DNA of 64,000 bases from contig CAIMFV010000002.1 in NCBI GenBank assembly GCA_903840435.1, positions 1 through 64,000 on the forward strand. Reading direction: 5' to 3'. Under the pieces are notes generated by a model, which ran no database searches, was not told where the DNA came from, and worked only from the letters and a program-made list of their open reading frames with translations. Made by a program: the position numbers and the translations under genes. Source of the DNA: an uncultured Caulobacterales bacterium. Its GTDB lineage: Bacteria > Pseudomonadota > Alphaproteobacteria > Caulobacterales > Caulobacteraceae. Every line of letters begins with the position of its first letter. The first letter of the stretch is position 1. Shown here in pieces: positions 34,915 through 44,290 of the stretch.

Positions 34915-35694
34915 TCAGGTCGGCATGTCGATACCGAGCCAGCCATCCAAAAAGTCGAACACCTTGCCCTTGGCGAGGCCGCTGGTGATCGAGGAAAAGT
35001 GGTCGCAGCCCGGAAGCGTCTCGCACCTCGCGCCGGGAATGGCGTCGGCCAGCCCCTCTCCCGAGCCTGCCAAGAGGTCACGGGCGCCGACGACCACCAA
35101 GGTGGGAGCGGTGATGGCTTCGAGCATTTCCGGCAAAAATGCATGGGGCGCAGCGCGGGTCGAGGCCGCGAGCGCGACCCGGTCCTCGCCTTGCGCGTCT
35201 GCGAACAGCCGAAAGCTTTTCAACAAGGGCGGCGAGATTGCTCCCACATCGTCGGTCAACAGGGCGTTTGCCATGGCGTCTGAGGCGCGTGACGGATCAA
35301 AAAGACGCGCGCCGACACCGATTAGCACCAGGTGATCAATCTGCCCCGGATGTGATAGCGCCAGCTGCAAGCCAACCCGCGCGCCAAAGGAAAAACCGAT
35401 GATGTGGGCGCGGGCGATGTCGAGATGGGCCATGAGCTCGGCCACGTCTTGAGTTAGGCGCTCCAAGCCATAAAAATCAGCCACGTGGGGTTTATCGCTT
35501 TCCCCATGGCCGCGCGTATCGAGCGAAATCACCCTTTCTCGCCTTTGGAGAAAAGCCGCCTCCCAGCCCGTTCGCCGCCAGCCTTCGTGACGATTGGAGG
35601 CAAAGCCATGCAACAAAATAATCGGCTTTAGGTCTGAGGACCCGTGGTCGTCATAGGCGAGGCCGACCCCGTCGGAGGCTGTAAACCGCGCCAT
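34915..35694 (-). CDS. Alpha/beta hydrolase
   Basis: The ATG at 35694 has AGGGGA 6 bases upstream. The 259-residue protein has the alpha/beta hydrolase fold: oxyanion HGF in IILLHGFASNRHEGW, the nucleophile elbow GFSFGAR, LDTRGHGESDKP, and the late catalytic His in PGCDHFSS. There is no signal peptide. Substrate unknown; possible roles include esterase or lactonase. Confidence 0.85.
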   Translation of the reverse strand: MARFTASDGVGLAYDDHGSSDLKPIILLHGFASNRHEGWRRTGWEAAFLQRRERVISLDTRGHGESDKPHVADFYGLERLTQDVAELMAHLDIARAHIIGFSFGARVGLQLALSHPGQIDHLVLIGVGARLFDPSRASDAMANALLTDDVGAISPPLLKSFRLFADAQGEDRVALAASTRAAPHAFLPEMLEAITAPTLVVVGARDLLAGSGEGLADAIPGARCETLPGCDHFSSITSGLAKGKVFDFLDGWLGIDMPT

Positions 35695-35821
35695 AATTTC
35701 CCCTTGCTGACCGCACTTTTTAGACCTCATACGCTCTTGAGGCTCAGCTGAAAACCGGTTCCGCAGAATTAGAAAACCGCCTAGAGTAACGGCAATAGTA
35801 TAAGACGGTGGGAGGACACGC

Positions 35822-36931
35822 ATGCTGACCAAGGCCGACGACTATCCGGTTCACCAGACGGCCGAGCCCATCGCCTTTTCCGGCACAGACCGAAATTTTT
35901 ATGATCGGTTCTTCTTCAATGGCATGTCGGCAGACGGGTCGCTGTTTTTTGCCGTGGCGTTTGGCGTCTATCCCCACCTCGACATCATGGACTGCGCCGT
36001 CAATATCGTCTTTGAGGGGCACCAATATATTCTGCGCGCCTCAAAACACATGGCGAGCGAGCGGTTGGATCTGACGGTTGGGCCGGTCAGCGTCGAGATT
36101 GTCGCACCTTTAAAAGTGTTGCGGGTTCAGGTCGCGGCCAATGACGGCCCGATCACCGCCGACCTCACCTTTCACGCCCGCCATCAGCCGGTCGAAGAGC
36201 CGCGCTTCATGCGCCGCATCGGTCCCCGCGCCTTTATGGACTATACGCGGATGACACAAAACGGTGCATGGTCCGGCACCCTCACCCTCGACGGCCAAAA
36301 GCTGCAAGTGACGCCAGACCACGTTCTGGGCACCCGCGACCGCAGTTGGGGCGTTCGCCCGGTTGGAGCTCCAGATAGCCAACCGCCAGCCCAAGGCACG
36401 CTGAGCCAATTCTACTGGTTGTGGACTCCCGCCAATTTCCCGGACTTCGCGGTTTTCGCCCATACCAATGACGACGCCCATGGCCGCCCTTGGAACCGGC
36501 GCGCCGTTATCGCCCCGCTCGCCGGCGATGCGGTTGAGTTTGAAACCGTGGAGGTGGTGGCAGATTGGCGTCCCGGAGGCCGACGAATCGCCAGCTTGAG
36601 CTGGCACCTGTCAGACGGTCGCGAGACGGCGGAGCTGAGGTTTGAGACCGGACTGCACTTCTACATGTCCGGCCTCGGTTACACGCATCCAGACTGGGGA
36701 CACGGGACCGACCATGGCCCCCTGGCCGTCGCCCACGAGGTGCTTGAGTTCAAGACTGTGGTCGATGCAGACCCCCGCTTGATGCATGTTCAGGCCCTGT
36801 CAAAGGCCGAGCTTAGGTTTCGCGGCCAGACCCAACAGGGCTTTGGCGTCGTCGAACAGTTTCTCATCGGACCCCATGCGCCGAGCGGCATGAAAGCTTT
36901 GTTCGATCCCGCCAACCCACAGGCGGTTTGA
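35822..36931 (+). CDS. Uncharacterised protein, possible AttH/CrtC-like double lipocalin
   Basis: This 369-residue protein starts at an ATG with GGGAGGA upstream and has no signal peptide. It contains VLGTRDRSWGVRPVG, FYWLWTPANFPDFAVFAH and FHARHQPVEEPRFMRR. The beta-rich sequence, with a GxRDxSWGxR motif in the middle, resembles proteins related to the AttH/CrtC lipocalin-type fold, some of which act on lipids or isoprenoids. That link is weak. It is divergent from the alpha/beta hydrolase across 127 bases, which may share a promoter region with it. Confidence 0.7.
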   Translation: MLTKADDYPVHQTAEPIAFSGTDRNFYDRFFFNGMSADGSLFFAVAFGVYPHLDIMDCAVNIVFEGHQYILRASKHMASERLDLTVGPVSVEIVAPLKVLRVQVAANDGPITADLTFHARHQPVEEPRFMRRIGPRAFMDYTRMTQNGAWSGTLTLDGQKLQVTPDHVLGTRDRSWGVRPVGAPDSQPPAQGTLSQFYWLWTPANFPDFAVFAHTNDDAHGRPWNRRAVIAPLAGDAVEFETVEVVADWRPGGRRIASLSWHLSDGRETAELRFETGLHFYMSGLGYTHPDWGHGTDHGPLAVAHEVLEFKTVVDADPRLMHVQALSKAELRFRGQTQQGFGVVEQFLIGPHAPSGMKALFDPANPQAV

Positions 36932-36980
36932 GGCGAGATGCGCGTAAGGCACGTGGTCCCGCTTCAGACCTAATGACCCC

Positions 36981-37586
36981 TCACGAAAAATCGCGAGTGA
37001 GTTCTAAGCGAGTTGCTGGCGAAAGGCCGGCAAGGTGGGTATAGCCCGGGTGGTCGCAGCCGATGAGAATTTGGGTCTTTGGGTCGCGAAACACCGACTT
37101 TTGTTCAGCCGTCAACGCGAACCGCAAGAAATGCACGGACGAAGTTTTTCCGTCCTCGCGGGTGCGCTCGACATCGCCTTCGGGAAGACCGACGGCCCGG
37201 CTTTCGCCAATCTGGACAAAGAAACAGTCTTCAACGCCGCCAAGTCGTGCCAGAGCCTGGGCCCGCCGCAACGGATCTTCAATCTCGAACATGATGGTCG
37301 CGACAAGTTCTGACCCTTGCGGAATCAGCGGGTTATAGGCGGCCAATTCGTCAGGGATTTGCGCCTCGCCGCCCCGTTCGGTGAGCAGCATTTCCTGCAC
37401 CTGAAACAGCATGGTGTCATAGGTTTCGAAATAGACCGTCGCAAACGGTCCAAGCTCGATCCGACGAAGGCGCTTGATCGGCAACAGGCTGGCGCGGCGC
37501 TCCCGCCGCACCTTGGCATAGTCGGCGTCGACCATTAGGTCTTCGCGGGTGATCTTTCTCAAATCAGCAGGCATGGGGAGAGACAT
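36981..37586 (-). CDS. DUF3501 family protein
   Basis: The product of about 201 residues (start at ATG 37586, or 37574) matches the DUF3501 family in sequence style: ITREDLM, RIELGPFATVYFETYDTML and HFLRFALTAEQKSVF. It has no signal peptide or membrane segment. Its function is unknown, but the family is repeatedly found next to a rubrerythrin and a GlpC-like Fe-S protein, as here. That suggests a role in their redox function. It follows the Fe-S gene by 28 bases. Confidence 0.75.
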   Translation of the reverse strand: MSLPMPADLRKITREDLMVDADYAKVRRERRASLLPIKRLRRIELGPFATVYFETYDTMLFQVQEMLLTERGGEAQIPDELAAYNPLIPQGSELVATIMFEIEDPLRRAQALARLGGVEDCFFVQIGESRAVGLPEGDVERTREDGKTSSVHFLRFALTAEQKSVFRDPKTQILIGCDHPGYTHLAGLSPATRLELTRDFS

Positions 37587-37614
37587 CCCTCGGCTTGGGG
37601 TTAAGGACCTGCGC

Positions 37615-38973
37615 TTACAAACCGTAGGCGCGCGCGAAAAGTTCGATGGGGTGGGATTGGACGGGCGCAGACGCATCGCCGCCTTCGGCTTCAATCATCT
37701 GGCCCAAGTGCTTGCAGGCCAGCGGGCAGTCAGAACAGAGATTGGCCGCCCCCTTCTGCACCACTTGCCGGGCGGCAGGCTTGCCAACCTTTTTGGCCAA
37801 GGGATAGGTCTCTTTCATCACACCAAAGGTGCCGCCGTGACCAGAGCAGCGCTCGACCACCTCGACGCGCGTGTCGGGGATCAGTCGCAACATATCCGCC
37901 GACTTGGCACCCATATTCTGCGCCCGCGAATGACAGGCTTGATGCACCGTCACGCCGCCTTCGATGGGTGAGAGGCCCGGTGCCAGTCCGTAAGCTTTTG
38001 ACAGCTCCACGACATATTCGCTGACATCGCGTGTCGCCCGGGCGAGCTTTTTGACCGTCTCATTCTCGGGCAATATCAAAGGCCATTCGAACTTCATCAT
38101 CAGGCTACAACTGGCGGTCAGCGCCACCACATCAAAGCCTTGGTCGATCAGGGGCTCGAAATGCTTGGCCACCCTTTCCGCCCGACCGGCGACATCAGCA
38201 AGGTCGCCAGCCTCCAACTGGGGCATACCGCAACATTCCGGATAGACGAGCCGCGCCTCGACCCCTTGGCGGGCCAAGACCTTGGCTGTCGCAGTGGCCG
38301 TGTCGGGGGTGTTGTAGTCGACAAAGCAGGTGGCGTAGATGGCGGCTTTCCGTGCGCCAAATGCAGGTCCTTGGGCGTCGGCAGCGAGTGGCGTCTTCAG
38401 CCGATCTGCGGCAGTCTTGGAATGGTATTTCGGCAATTCGACCTCGGAGTCGATGCCTGCCACCGCCTCAATCAGTTTGCGCAAAGGCGTATTTTCCCGC
38501 GCCGTTGCCCAATTGGCAATGGCGGCAACAGGCTTGGCGAGCTTGCCGTTCCGGTCGGTTTGACCCAACTGTTCGCGGACAAAGTCCTTTTCGCCCTCGC
38601 GGCGCTTGGCGGCACGGTAGCGCAGGATCAGGTGGGGAAAGTCCAGATTAAATTCGTGCGGCGGCACATAGGGACATTTGGTCAAAAAGCACATGTCGCA
38701 TAGGGTGCAGGCGTCGGCGACCTTGGCGTAGTCCTTCTTATCGACGCTATCCAATTCTCCGGTCGGACTTTCATCGACCATGTCGAACAAGCGTGGAAAG
38801 CTCTCGCACAGATTGAAGCACCGGCGACAGCCATGGCAGATGTCGAACACCCGCTCCATCTCGGCTTCGATGGCCTTCATGTCGTAAAATTCGGGATCAC
38901 GCCAAGCCAGGGGGTGACGGGTCGGCGCATCGAGGCTGCCTTCGCGCGCAGGGGTTTTTTCCGAGCCGCTCAT
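37615..38973 (-). CDS. GlpC-like Fe-S oxidoreductase
   Basis: The 452-residue protein has two ferredoxin-type 4Fe-4S motifs, CHGCRRCFNLC (near residue 46) and CTLCDMCFLTKCP (near 89). These are followed by two cysteine-rich (CCG-type) domains, of which YPECCGMP is complete and CSGHGG is altered. This is the layout of GlpC and HdrD-type electron-transfer subunits. It is likely cytoplasmic or peripheral to the membrane. It lies between rubrerythrin and DUF3501 and may pass electrons to the rubrerythrin, which has no rubredoxin domain of its own. Confidence 0.85.
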   Translation of the reverse strand: MSGSEKTPAREGSLDAPTRHPLAWRDPEFYDMKAIEAEMERVFDICHGCRRCFNLCESFPRLFDMVDESPTGELDSVDKKDYAKVADACTLCDMCFLTKCPYVPPHEFNLDFPHLILRYRAAKRREGEKDFVREQLGQTDRNGKLAKPVAAIANWATARENTPLRKLIEAVAGIDSEVELPKYHSKTAADRLKTPLAADAQGPAFGARKAAIYATCFVDYNTPDTATATAKVLARQGVEARLVYPECCGMPQLEAGDLADVAGRAERVAKHFEPLIDQGFDVVALTASCSLMMKFEWPLILPENETVKKLARATRDVSEYVVELSKAYGLAPGLSPIEGGVTVHQACHSRAQNMGAKSADMLRLIPDTRVEVVERCSGHGGTFGVMKETYPLAKKVGKPAARQVVQKGAANLCSDCPLACKHLGQMIEAEGGDASAPVQSHPIELFARAYGL

Positions 38974-38999
38974 CAGGAGGTCTCCGGTCCGTCAGCGTG

Positions 39000-39034
39000 A
39001 AAAAAAATGGCGAGGCCGACTGCGCAGCCTCGCC
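39000..39034 (-). terminator. Intrinsic terminator between rubrerythrin and Fe-S gene
   Basis: Read on the minus strand, GGCGAGGC and GCCTCGCC form a perfect 8-bp stem with a 10-base loop, then one A and eight T. It lies 17 bases after the rubrerythrin stop and 26 bases before the next ATG. It should reduce expression of the downstream Fe-S and DUF3501 genes relative to rubrerythrin. Confidence 0.9.
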
Positions 39035-39051
39035 GGGTCTTTCGAGAGGTC

Positions 39052-39471
39052 TTAGGCGTCGAGGCCGTCGAGGGCGCGTTGGAAACGGCCAGCGTGGGAC
39101 TTTTCAGCCTTGGCCAGGGTTTCGAACCAATCGGCAATCTCTTCGAAGCCTTCTTCACGCGCTGTGCGCGCCATACCGGGATACATGTCGGTATATTCGT
39201 GGGTTTCGCCAGCAATAGCAGCCTTCAAATTGGCCGAGGTCGCGCCAATCGGCAGGCCGGTCGCTGGATCGCCGACCGTTTCCATGAATTCAAGGTGACC
39301 GTGCGCATGGCCGGTTTCGCCTTCCGCCGTCGAGCGGAACACGGCGGCGACGTCGTTATAGCCTTCCACGTCTGCCTTTTGCGCGAAATAGAGATAACGC
39401 CGATTGGCTTGGCTTTCGCCCGAGAAGGCGTCTTTGAGGTTTTGAAGGGTCTTGCTGGTGGCGAGGCTCAT
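39052..39471 (-). CDS. Rubrerythrin (erythrin-type, no rubredoxin domain)
   Basis: The 139-residue protein is a ferritin-like di-iron protein. It has the paired iron-binding motifs [13 protein letters not shown] and [14 protein letters not shown] in the first half, and [14 protein letters not shown] and [12 protein letters not shown] in the second. Rubrerythrins reduce hydrogen peroxide. The C-terminal rubredoxin domain of the classical form is absent, so an outside electron donor is needed. The ATG at 39471 has GGAG upstream. A terminator directly follows. Confidence 0.92.
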   Translation of the reverse strand: MSLATSKTLQNLKDAFSGESQANRRYLYFAQKADVEGYNDVAAVFRSTAEGETGHAHGHLEFMETVGDPATGLPIGATSANLKAAIAGETHEYTDMYPGMARTAREEGFEEIADWFETLAKAEKSHAGRFQRALDGLDA

Positions 39472-39793
39472 GAAAGTCTCCAATAGGCTATAGGGGACAG
39501 AAGCGAGGCGACGGGAAAAGCCCGTAGAATCCTGCGGGCGGACTTTGTGTCGCCAGAGGCCCGCGATCAAATTGTTTTTCTTTATGTGCGCGATAGAAAA
39601 AACCTTGCCGCCGCGCCTGCCCCCACCCAATGCGATCCCAAGCCTGCTTTCGCAGGATTTTTTCGCTTGAAATCCTTTGCATAACCAAAAGCGCGCCTGG
39701 AGCCGTCGGTGCAGCTTGACGAATGACAACGTTGGACGGAAAGAGCCACAAAGCGGCGCGGCAGAGTGTGTCCGAATTCGGGGGCGGCGGAGA
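39472..39793. promoter_or_regulatory. Divergent intergenic region, rubrerythrin and glk
   Basis: This 322-base space must hold the promoters of both divergent genes. The only clear structure is CCTGC-TTTC-GCAGG followed by A and six T at 39643-39663 on the plus strand. This is a terminator-like hairpin 131 bases before glk, compatible with a short leader transcript or small RNA. I see no recognisable operator or gene. Confidence 0.35.
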
Positions 39794-40777
39794 ATGACAG
39801 AGATCGTCGCGGTAGATATCGGCGGCACCCATGCACGGTTCGCCTTGGCTCAGATCGAGGCGGGCCGGGTCGTCTCGCTCGCGCATGAAACCGTTTTAAA
39901 AGCCGCCGAGCACGCCAGCCTACAAACCGCTTGGGAGAGCTTCGCGGCGAGCCTCGAACGCCCCCTGCCCCGCGCGGCTGGCATAGCTGTCGCCTGTCCC
40001 GTGTCGGGCGAAGTGTTGCAATTGACCAATAATCCGTGGGTCATCCGCCCGGCCATGATCCAGGAAAAGTTGAACGTTGACGCCTATGCGCTGATCAATG
40101 ATTTCGGCGCTGTCGGGCACGCGGTCGCCCATCTTGGGCCGGAATATTTTCATCACCTCTGCGGCCCGGAAACGCCGCTGCCCAACCCCGGCGCGATTAG
40201 CATTGTCGGCCCTGGCACAGGTCTGGGCGTCGCCATGCTGGTCCGGGACGGCCCATCGGCGCAAGTCATCGAAACCGAGGGTGGCCATATCGACTTTGCC
40301 CCGCTCGACGCTCTGGAAGACGGCATTTTGACGCGGTTGCGGCGCCAGTTCCGAAGGGTGTCGGTCGAGCGGGTGGTGTCGGGTCCTGGCCTCTACAATA
40401 TTTATGCTGCACTGGCCGATATCGAGGGGCGGCCGATCACGCTCTTGGATGACAAGAGCCTTTGGGGTGCGGCCATGGCGGGCGAGGACAGCCTCGCTGT
40501 CGCGGCGCTGGATCGGTTTTGCCTGTCTCTCGGCGCCGTCGCGGGCGATATTGCCCTGGCGCAAGGCGCGAACGGCGTTGTGATCGCAGGCGGGCTTGGT
40601 CTTCGCATCGCCCATCACCTGCCCATGTCAGGATTTGAACGTCGCTTTCGCGCCAAAGGTCGGTTCGAGCCGCGTATGGCCGCCATGCCGGTGAAGCTTA
40701 TCACTCACGACCAGCCGGGCCTGTTTGGGGCAGCCGCCGCCTTTATCTCGAAATTTCCAAATTGGCGCGATCGCTAG
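39794..40777 (+). CDS. glk: Glucokinase
   Basis: The 327-residue enzyme phosphorylates glucose with ATP. Visible are the phosphate-binding VAVDIGGTHARFAL at the N-terminus, LINDFGAVGHAV (catalytic Asp), SIVGPGTGLGVAML and the ETEGGHIDFAP segment with the conserved His and Glu. The ATG is preceded by GGAG only 5 bases upstream; a longer in-frame reading from 39677 is unlikely. No other glycolytic gene is adjacent. Confidence 0.9.
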   Translation: MTEIVAVDIGGTHARFALAQIEAGRVVSLAHETVLKAAEHASLQTAWESFAASLERPLPRAAGIAVACPVSGEVLQLTNNPWVIRPAMIQEKLNVDAYALINDFGAVGHAVAHLGPEYFHHLCGPETPLPNPGAISIVGPGTGLGVAMLVRDGPSAQVIETEGGHIDFAPLDALEDGILTRLRRQFRRVSVERVVSGPGLYNIYAALADIEGRPITLLDDKSLWGAAMAGEDSLAVAALDRFCLSLGAVAGDIALAQGANGVVIAGGLGLRIAHHLPMSGFERRFRAKGRFEPRMAAMPVKLITHDQPGLFGAAAAFISKFPNWRDR

Positions 40778-40983
40778 GGCCTCGCCGGACAAAGTTGCAG
40801 CGATTATTCCCAAATTGCACAAATCGAAGACATTCATGGGCAAGGTTAAGACCTGAGTGTAATCTATTAGATATTCAAATTCATATTTTACATCTATTTA
40901 CCTAGCTTTTTCGACGTTTTACCTGTCGTTATTTAGGATCACATAAATCATTTAATCGATAAAAATGACTGCAGGCGACGAAG

Positions 40984-41589
40984 GTGTCGCCCCAGCGCCT
41001 GCACACCCCTCAAGTGTCTATGCCGCCCGCACCGTCAAACCCACTGGCCCTTGTCAGGCTGAACCTCACCCAATGCCGGGCCTTAATCTATTCACCGTCC
41101 GAAGGTCAGGCTGCTATTCTGGAGGCGGTCTTAGAAGGCTTAGGCGTCAGCGCATGCGCGCACCAGACCTCGGTGGAAGCGGCGCAGGAAGCCCTGATGC
41201 AGGGCAATACCGACATTTTGATTGCCGAGGGGGGCCCGAACGGCGAGGGCATTGACCTTGTGCTGTGGATGAGGCGGGTTTGCCCCGCACCGCAAAGATT
41301 CGCCATCGCGGTTCTAGTTTGCGGTCACGCCAAGAAAAGCTTGGTCAATTATGCCATGAATTGCGGCGTGAACTTCATGATGAGCGCGCCGGTCTGTCCG
41401 AAGGGATTCATTGAGCGCCTGTTTTGGACGGTTAAAACCTATGACACCTTGGTTGAGTCCGAAGGCTATTGCGGCCCTGACAGGCGGATAGTGGCAAAGC
41501 CCCCTCCGAAGGCCCCAAGGCGGGCGACGGACCTCTTGGGCACGGTGTCAAACGAAGTTGAATCGGCAGGCGCGTCAGCCAAGGCCTAG
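40984..41589 (+). CDS. Degenerate response-regulator receiver protein
   Basis: The product of up to 201 residues aligns with a CheY-like receiver from about residue 31 to 152, but the phosphorylation residues are changed. The acidic pair is S37-P38-S39, the phosphoacceptor position is Glu82 (DILIAEGG), the switch Thr is Cys113, and the conserved Lys is Ala135 (MMSAPV). A GPDRR motif and a basic, proline-rich tail follow. It should not be phosphorylated and may act as a protein-binding module. It is convergent with cheW, which hints at motility. The start is uncertain (GTG 40984 or ATG 41020); the upstream region is AT-rich. Confidence 0.7.
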   Translation: MSPQRLHTPQVSMPPAPSNPLALVRLNLTQCRALIYSPSEGQAAILEAVLEGLGVSACAHQTSVEAAQEALMQGNTDILIAEGGPNGEGIDLVLWMRRVCPAPQRFAIAVLVCGHAKKSLVNYAMNCGVNFMMSAPVCPKGFIERLFWTVKTYDTLVESEGYCGPDRRIVAKPPPKAPRRATDLLGTVSNEVESAGASAKA

Positions 41590-41636
41590 GTCGTCAAAGC
41601 CTTAAGGGGCAATCGTCCAAATGGACCCTTTGGGTT

Positions 41637-42122
41637 CTAAAACGTCTCAGCGAAGGCACGCGACGACGAGCGCCCCAAGAGGAGATCGAGCTTCAACACG
41701 GTCACCATCCGCCCTTCGAGCGGCAAAAAGCCGATGACGAATTCCGGGGCAGCGCCGCCAGAAGCCGTGTCAGCCAATTGGATCTGGTCCTTGCTGATCA
41801 TCATGGTGTCGGACACAGCCTCGACCAACAGGCCTGCGGGCCCCTGGCCGGTTTGGGCGACGATGATAACATTGCGGTCATTCGGCTCCATGCCCCCCAG
41901 TCCGATCCGCGCCGCGAGGTCGATGACGGGCATGACAACGCCGCGCAGGCTGATGACGCCTTTGACATAGTGGGGCGCTTGGGCAATCGGCGTGGCAGGT
42001 GTCCAGCCGCGAATTTCGATAATGTCATTGATATCTAAACAATAGGGCTGGCCGTCCACGTTGAACGAGATCACTTCCAAGGCTTCGCCTTCCTCGCCGG
42101 CTGTCAGCGTGTCGTGATCCAT
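41637..42122 (-). CDS. cheW: CheW chemotaxis coupling protein
   Basis: The 161-residue cytoplasmic adaptor links chemoreceptors to CheA. It has the CheW SH3-like pattern: EVISFNVDGQPYCLDINDI, HYVKGVISLRGVVMPVIDLA and the C-terminal EGRMVTVLKLDLLL. An AAGGGTGGG site precedes the ATG. No cheA or receptor gene is nearby, so it is an orphan copy in this window. Confidence 0.92.
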   Translation of the reverse strand: MDHDTLTAGEEGEALEVISFNVDGQPYCLDINDIIEIRGWTPATPIAQAPHYVKGVISLRGVVMPVIDLAARIGLGGMEPNDRNVIIVAQTGQGPAGLLVEAVSDTMMISKDQIQLADTASGGAAPEFVIGFLPLEGRMVTVLKLDLLLGRSSSRAFAETF

Positions 42123-42353
42123 GTCCCACCCTTACCAAAACTTGAGGCCGCAAATTTGCTCAGGCTGAAGCAGTGCCTCAAGACCTGAAACCAAGGCTGA
42201 TCATCAAGGCTACGGGTAAACAAAGCTTTTAAACACTCGTCCTTGCGTTACGAATTCCTGACCTGAACGCTTAAGACAAAGGCTGAAACCGTGCGTTGAC
42301 ACAGGCGCGCGCGCCCCCTCTGATGGAGCGGCATTTTCCTAAAGGGAGTCACC

Positions 42354-44270
42354 ATGTTCGCTCGCCTTGCGCCGATTTTGGCGGCCCTCCTCATGACGTC
42401 CAGTTCGGTAATGGCGGCCGACCCGGCGCCTAGCGCCTTGGTCACGCCGATGACCCCCGACTTTGTCCCGAGCTATGATCCCATCCGCCCGGATGCGGAC
42501 TTTATCAAGCGCGTTGAAATGGTCCCGATGCGCGACGGCGTGAAGCTCTACACCGTCATCATCATGAAAAAGGGCACCAAGGGCGGTCCCATCCTTTTAT
42601 CGCGCACGCCCTATGATGCCAAGGCCGGGACAGACCGCACCCGCAGCCAAACAGCTCGCGAAGTCCTGCCCGCTATGGATGCGGAATTTATCGAAGACGG
42701 CTATATTCGCGTCTATCAAGACATTCGCGGGCTGCACAATTCAGAGGGCGTGTTTGTCATGACCCGGCCGATTGTCGGGCCGCTGAACACCACCGGCATT
42801 GATGAAGCCACCGATGCCTATGACACCATCGACTGGTTGGTGAAACATACGCCCGAATCCAACGGCAAGGTGGGCGTGATCGGTTCATCCTATCTTGGCT
42901 TCACCACCTTGATGGCCGAAATCAACCCGCACCCCGCCCTGAAAGCCGCTGCGCCCCAAAGCCCGATGGTCGATACCTGGATCGGCGATGACGACTTCCA
43001 TAATGGCGCGTTTCGGGTTCCGACCATTGACTATGTCGTCGGCCAAAGCGTCGCCAAGGCTTCCGGCGCGGCCATCCCCCATGGCGTCGGTGATGACTAT
43101 TCGCGCTATCTCGAAGCAGGCTCGGCGGGCGACTATATGCGCCGATATGGCGTTGACCAGGTCCCCTCCAATCGCAAGCTGGTGGAAAACCCGGCCTATA
43201 CCGATTTCTGGTCGCTGCAGGCGGTTGATAAATGGATGGGCGCTCAGGCCGTAACCGTGCCGACGCTGCTTGTCGTCGGTCAATGGGACCAGGAAGATTC
43301 CTACGGTGCGCCTGCCGTTTTTCGCGCCATGAAGGCCCATGACACCCATAATCAGGTCTTCCTCGCCATTGGGCCTTGGCGCCATTCTGGCGTCAATCAC
43401 TATGGCTCCAGTCTGGGCGCCCTGACGTTTACCGGCGACACGGCCTTGGAATTTAGGGTCAAGTATCTGAAACCGTTCTTCGACCACTATTTGAAGGACG
43501 GACCTGATCCGCACCTCTCCACCGCCATCACCTATGCGACCGGGATCAATCAATGGGAGGGCTCGCCCAAATGGCCGATGGGCGCGCCGCAAAAACTCTA
43601 CCTGCATGACGGCTTTACCGCCTCGTTTGAGGCGCCGTCCCATGAGGCGGGCGGTCATGATGACTATGTTTCGGACCCGGCCAAGCCCGTTCCCTTCCTG
43701 CCCCGTCCGGTCAATATGGCCGACGGCGCCCAGTGGAAGACCTGGCTGGTGCGCGACCAAAGGTTTGTCTCCGACCGACCTGACGTCTTAAGCTATACGA
43801 CCGCGCCCCTGACCAAACCGCTGCACATTATGGGGGCGCCGGAGGCGGATCTGTTCGCCGCCACATCTGGCACCGACAGCGATTTTGTCGTCAAGTTGAT
43901 CGATGTCTATCCCAACACCTCGCCCGAGGCTGGCGAAGCCATGGTCATGGCGGGCTATGAACTGCCGATTGGCATCGAGATCTATCGGGCCCGCTACGTT
44001 TATGCCAAGGACCAGCCCGCCGCCCTGATCCCCGGCAAGGTCGAGGAGTACAGATTTGGCCTGCCCAATGTCGACCACGTCTTTCTGCCCGGTCACAGGC
44101 TGATGGTGCAGGTTCAGTCGAGCCTCTTCCCCCTCTATGACCGCAACCCGCAAACCTTTGTCGCCAATATTTTCAATGCCAAGCCGAGCGACTATCAAAA
44201 GGCGACGCAAAGCATTTTCCACACCGAGGCCGCCGCGTCCGGCATCATCTTGCCTGTCGTCGGACAGTGA
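42354..44270 (+). CDS. Secreted CocE/NonD-family hydrolase
   Basis: The 638-residue protein has a signal peptide (MFARLAPILAALLMTSSSVM, cut near AMA-AD) and AAAGGGAG before the ATG. The catalytic domain has the GSSYLG nucleophile elbow and a C-terminal jelly-roll (from about residue 420). It resembles alpha-amino acid ester hydrolases and X-Pro dipeptidyl-type acylases, which cleave acyl or peptide-like esters and amides in the periplasm. A permease gene follows immediately, so it may release an amino compound that the permease imports. Confidence 0.87.
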   Translation: MFARLAPILAALLMTSSSVMAADPAPSALVTPMTPDFVPSYDPIRPDADFIKRVEMVPMRDGVKLYTVIIMKKGTKGGPILLSRTPYDAKAGTDRTRSQTAREVLPAMDAEFIEDGYIRVYQDIRGLHNSEGVFVMTRPIVGPLNTTGIDEATDAYDTIDWLVKHTPESNGKVGVIGSSYLGFTTLMAEINPHPALKAAAPQSPMVDTWIGDDDFHNGAFRVPTIDYVVGQSVAKASGAAIPHGVGDDYSRYLEAGSAGDYMRRYGVDQVPSNRKLVENPAYTDFWSLQAVDKWMGAQAVTVPTLLVVGQWDQEDSYGAPAVFRAMKAHDTHNQVFLAIGPWRHSGVNHYGSSLGALTFTGDTALEFRVKYLKPFFDHYLKDGPDPHLSTAITYATGINQWEGSPKWPMGAPQKLYLHDGFTASFEAPSHEAGGHDDYVSDPAKPVPFLPRPVNMADGAQWKTWLVRDQRFVSDRPDVLSYTTAPLTKPLHIMGAPEADLFAATSGTDSDFVVKLIDVYPNTSPEAGEAMVMAGYELPIGIEIYRARYVYAKDQPAALIPGKVEEYRFGLPNVDHVFLPGHRLMVQVQSSLFPLYDRNPQTFVANIFNAKPSDYQKATQSIFHTEAAASGIILPVVGQ

Positions 44271-44290
44271 GCTTAGGAGCGCCGCCCCCC

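Noticed and set aside
40965-41255. ATG-started frame of 96 codons overlapping the receiver gene
   Set aside because: It is in a different frame from the receiver-like sequence and has no recognisable protein pattern.
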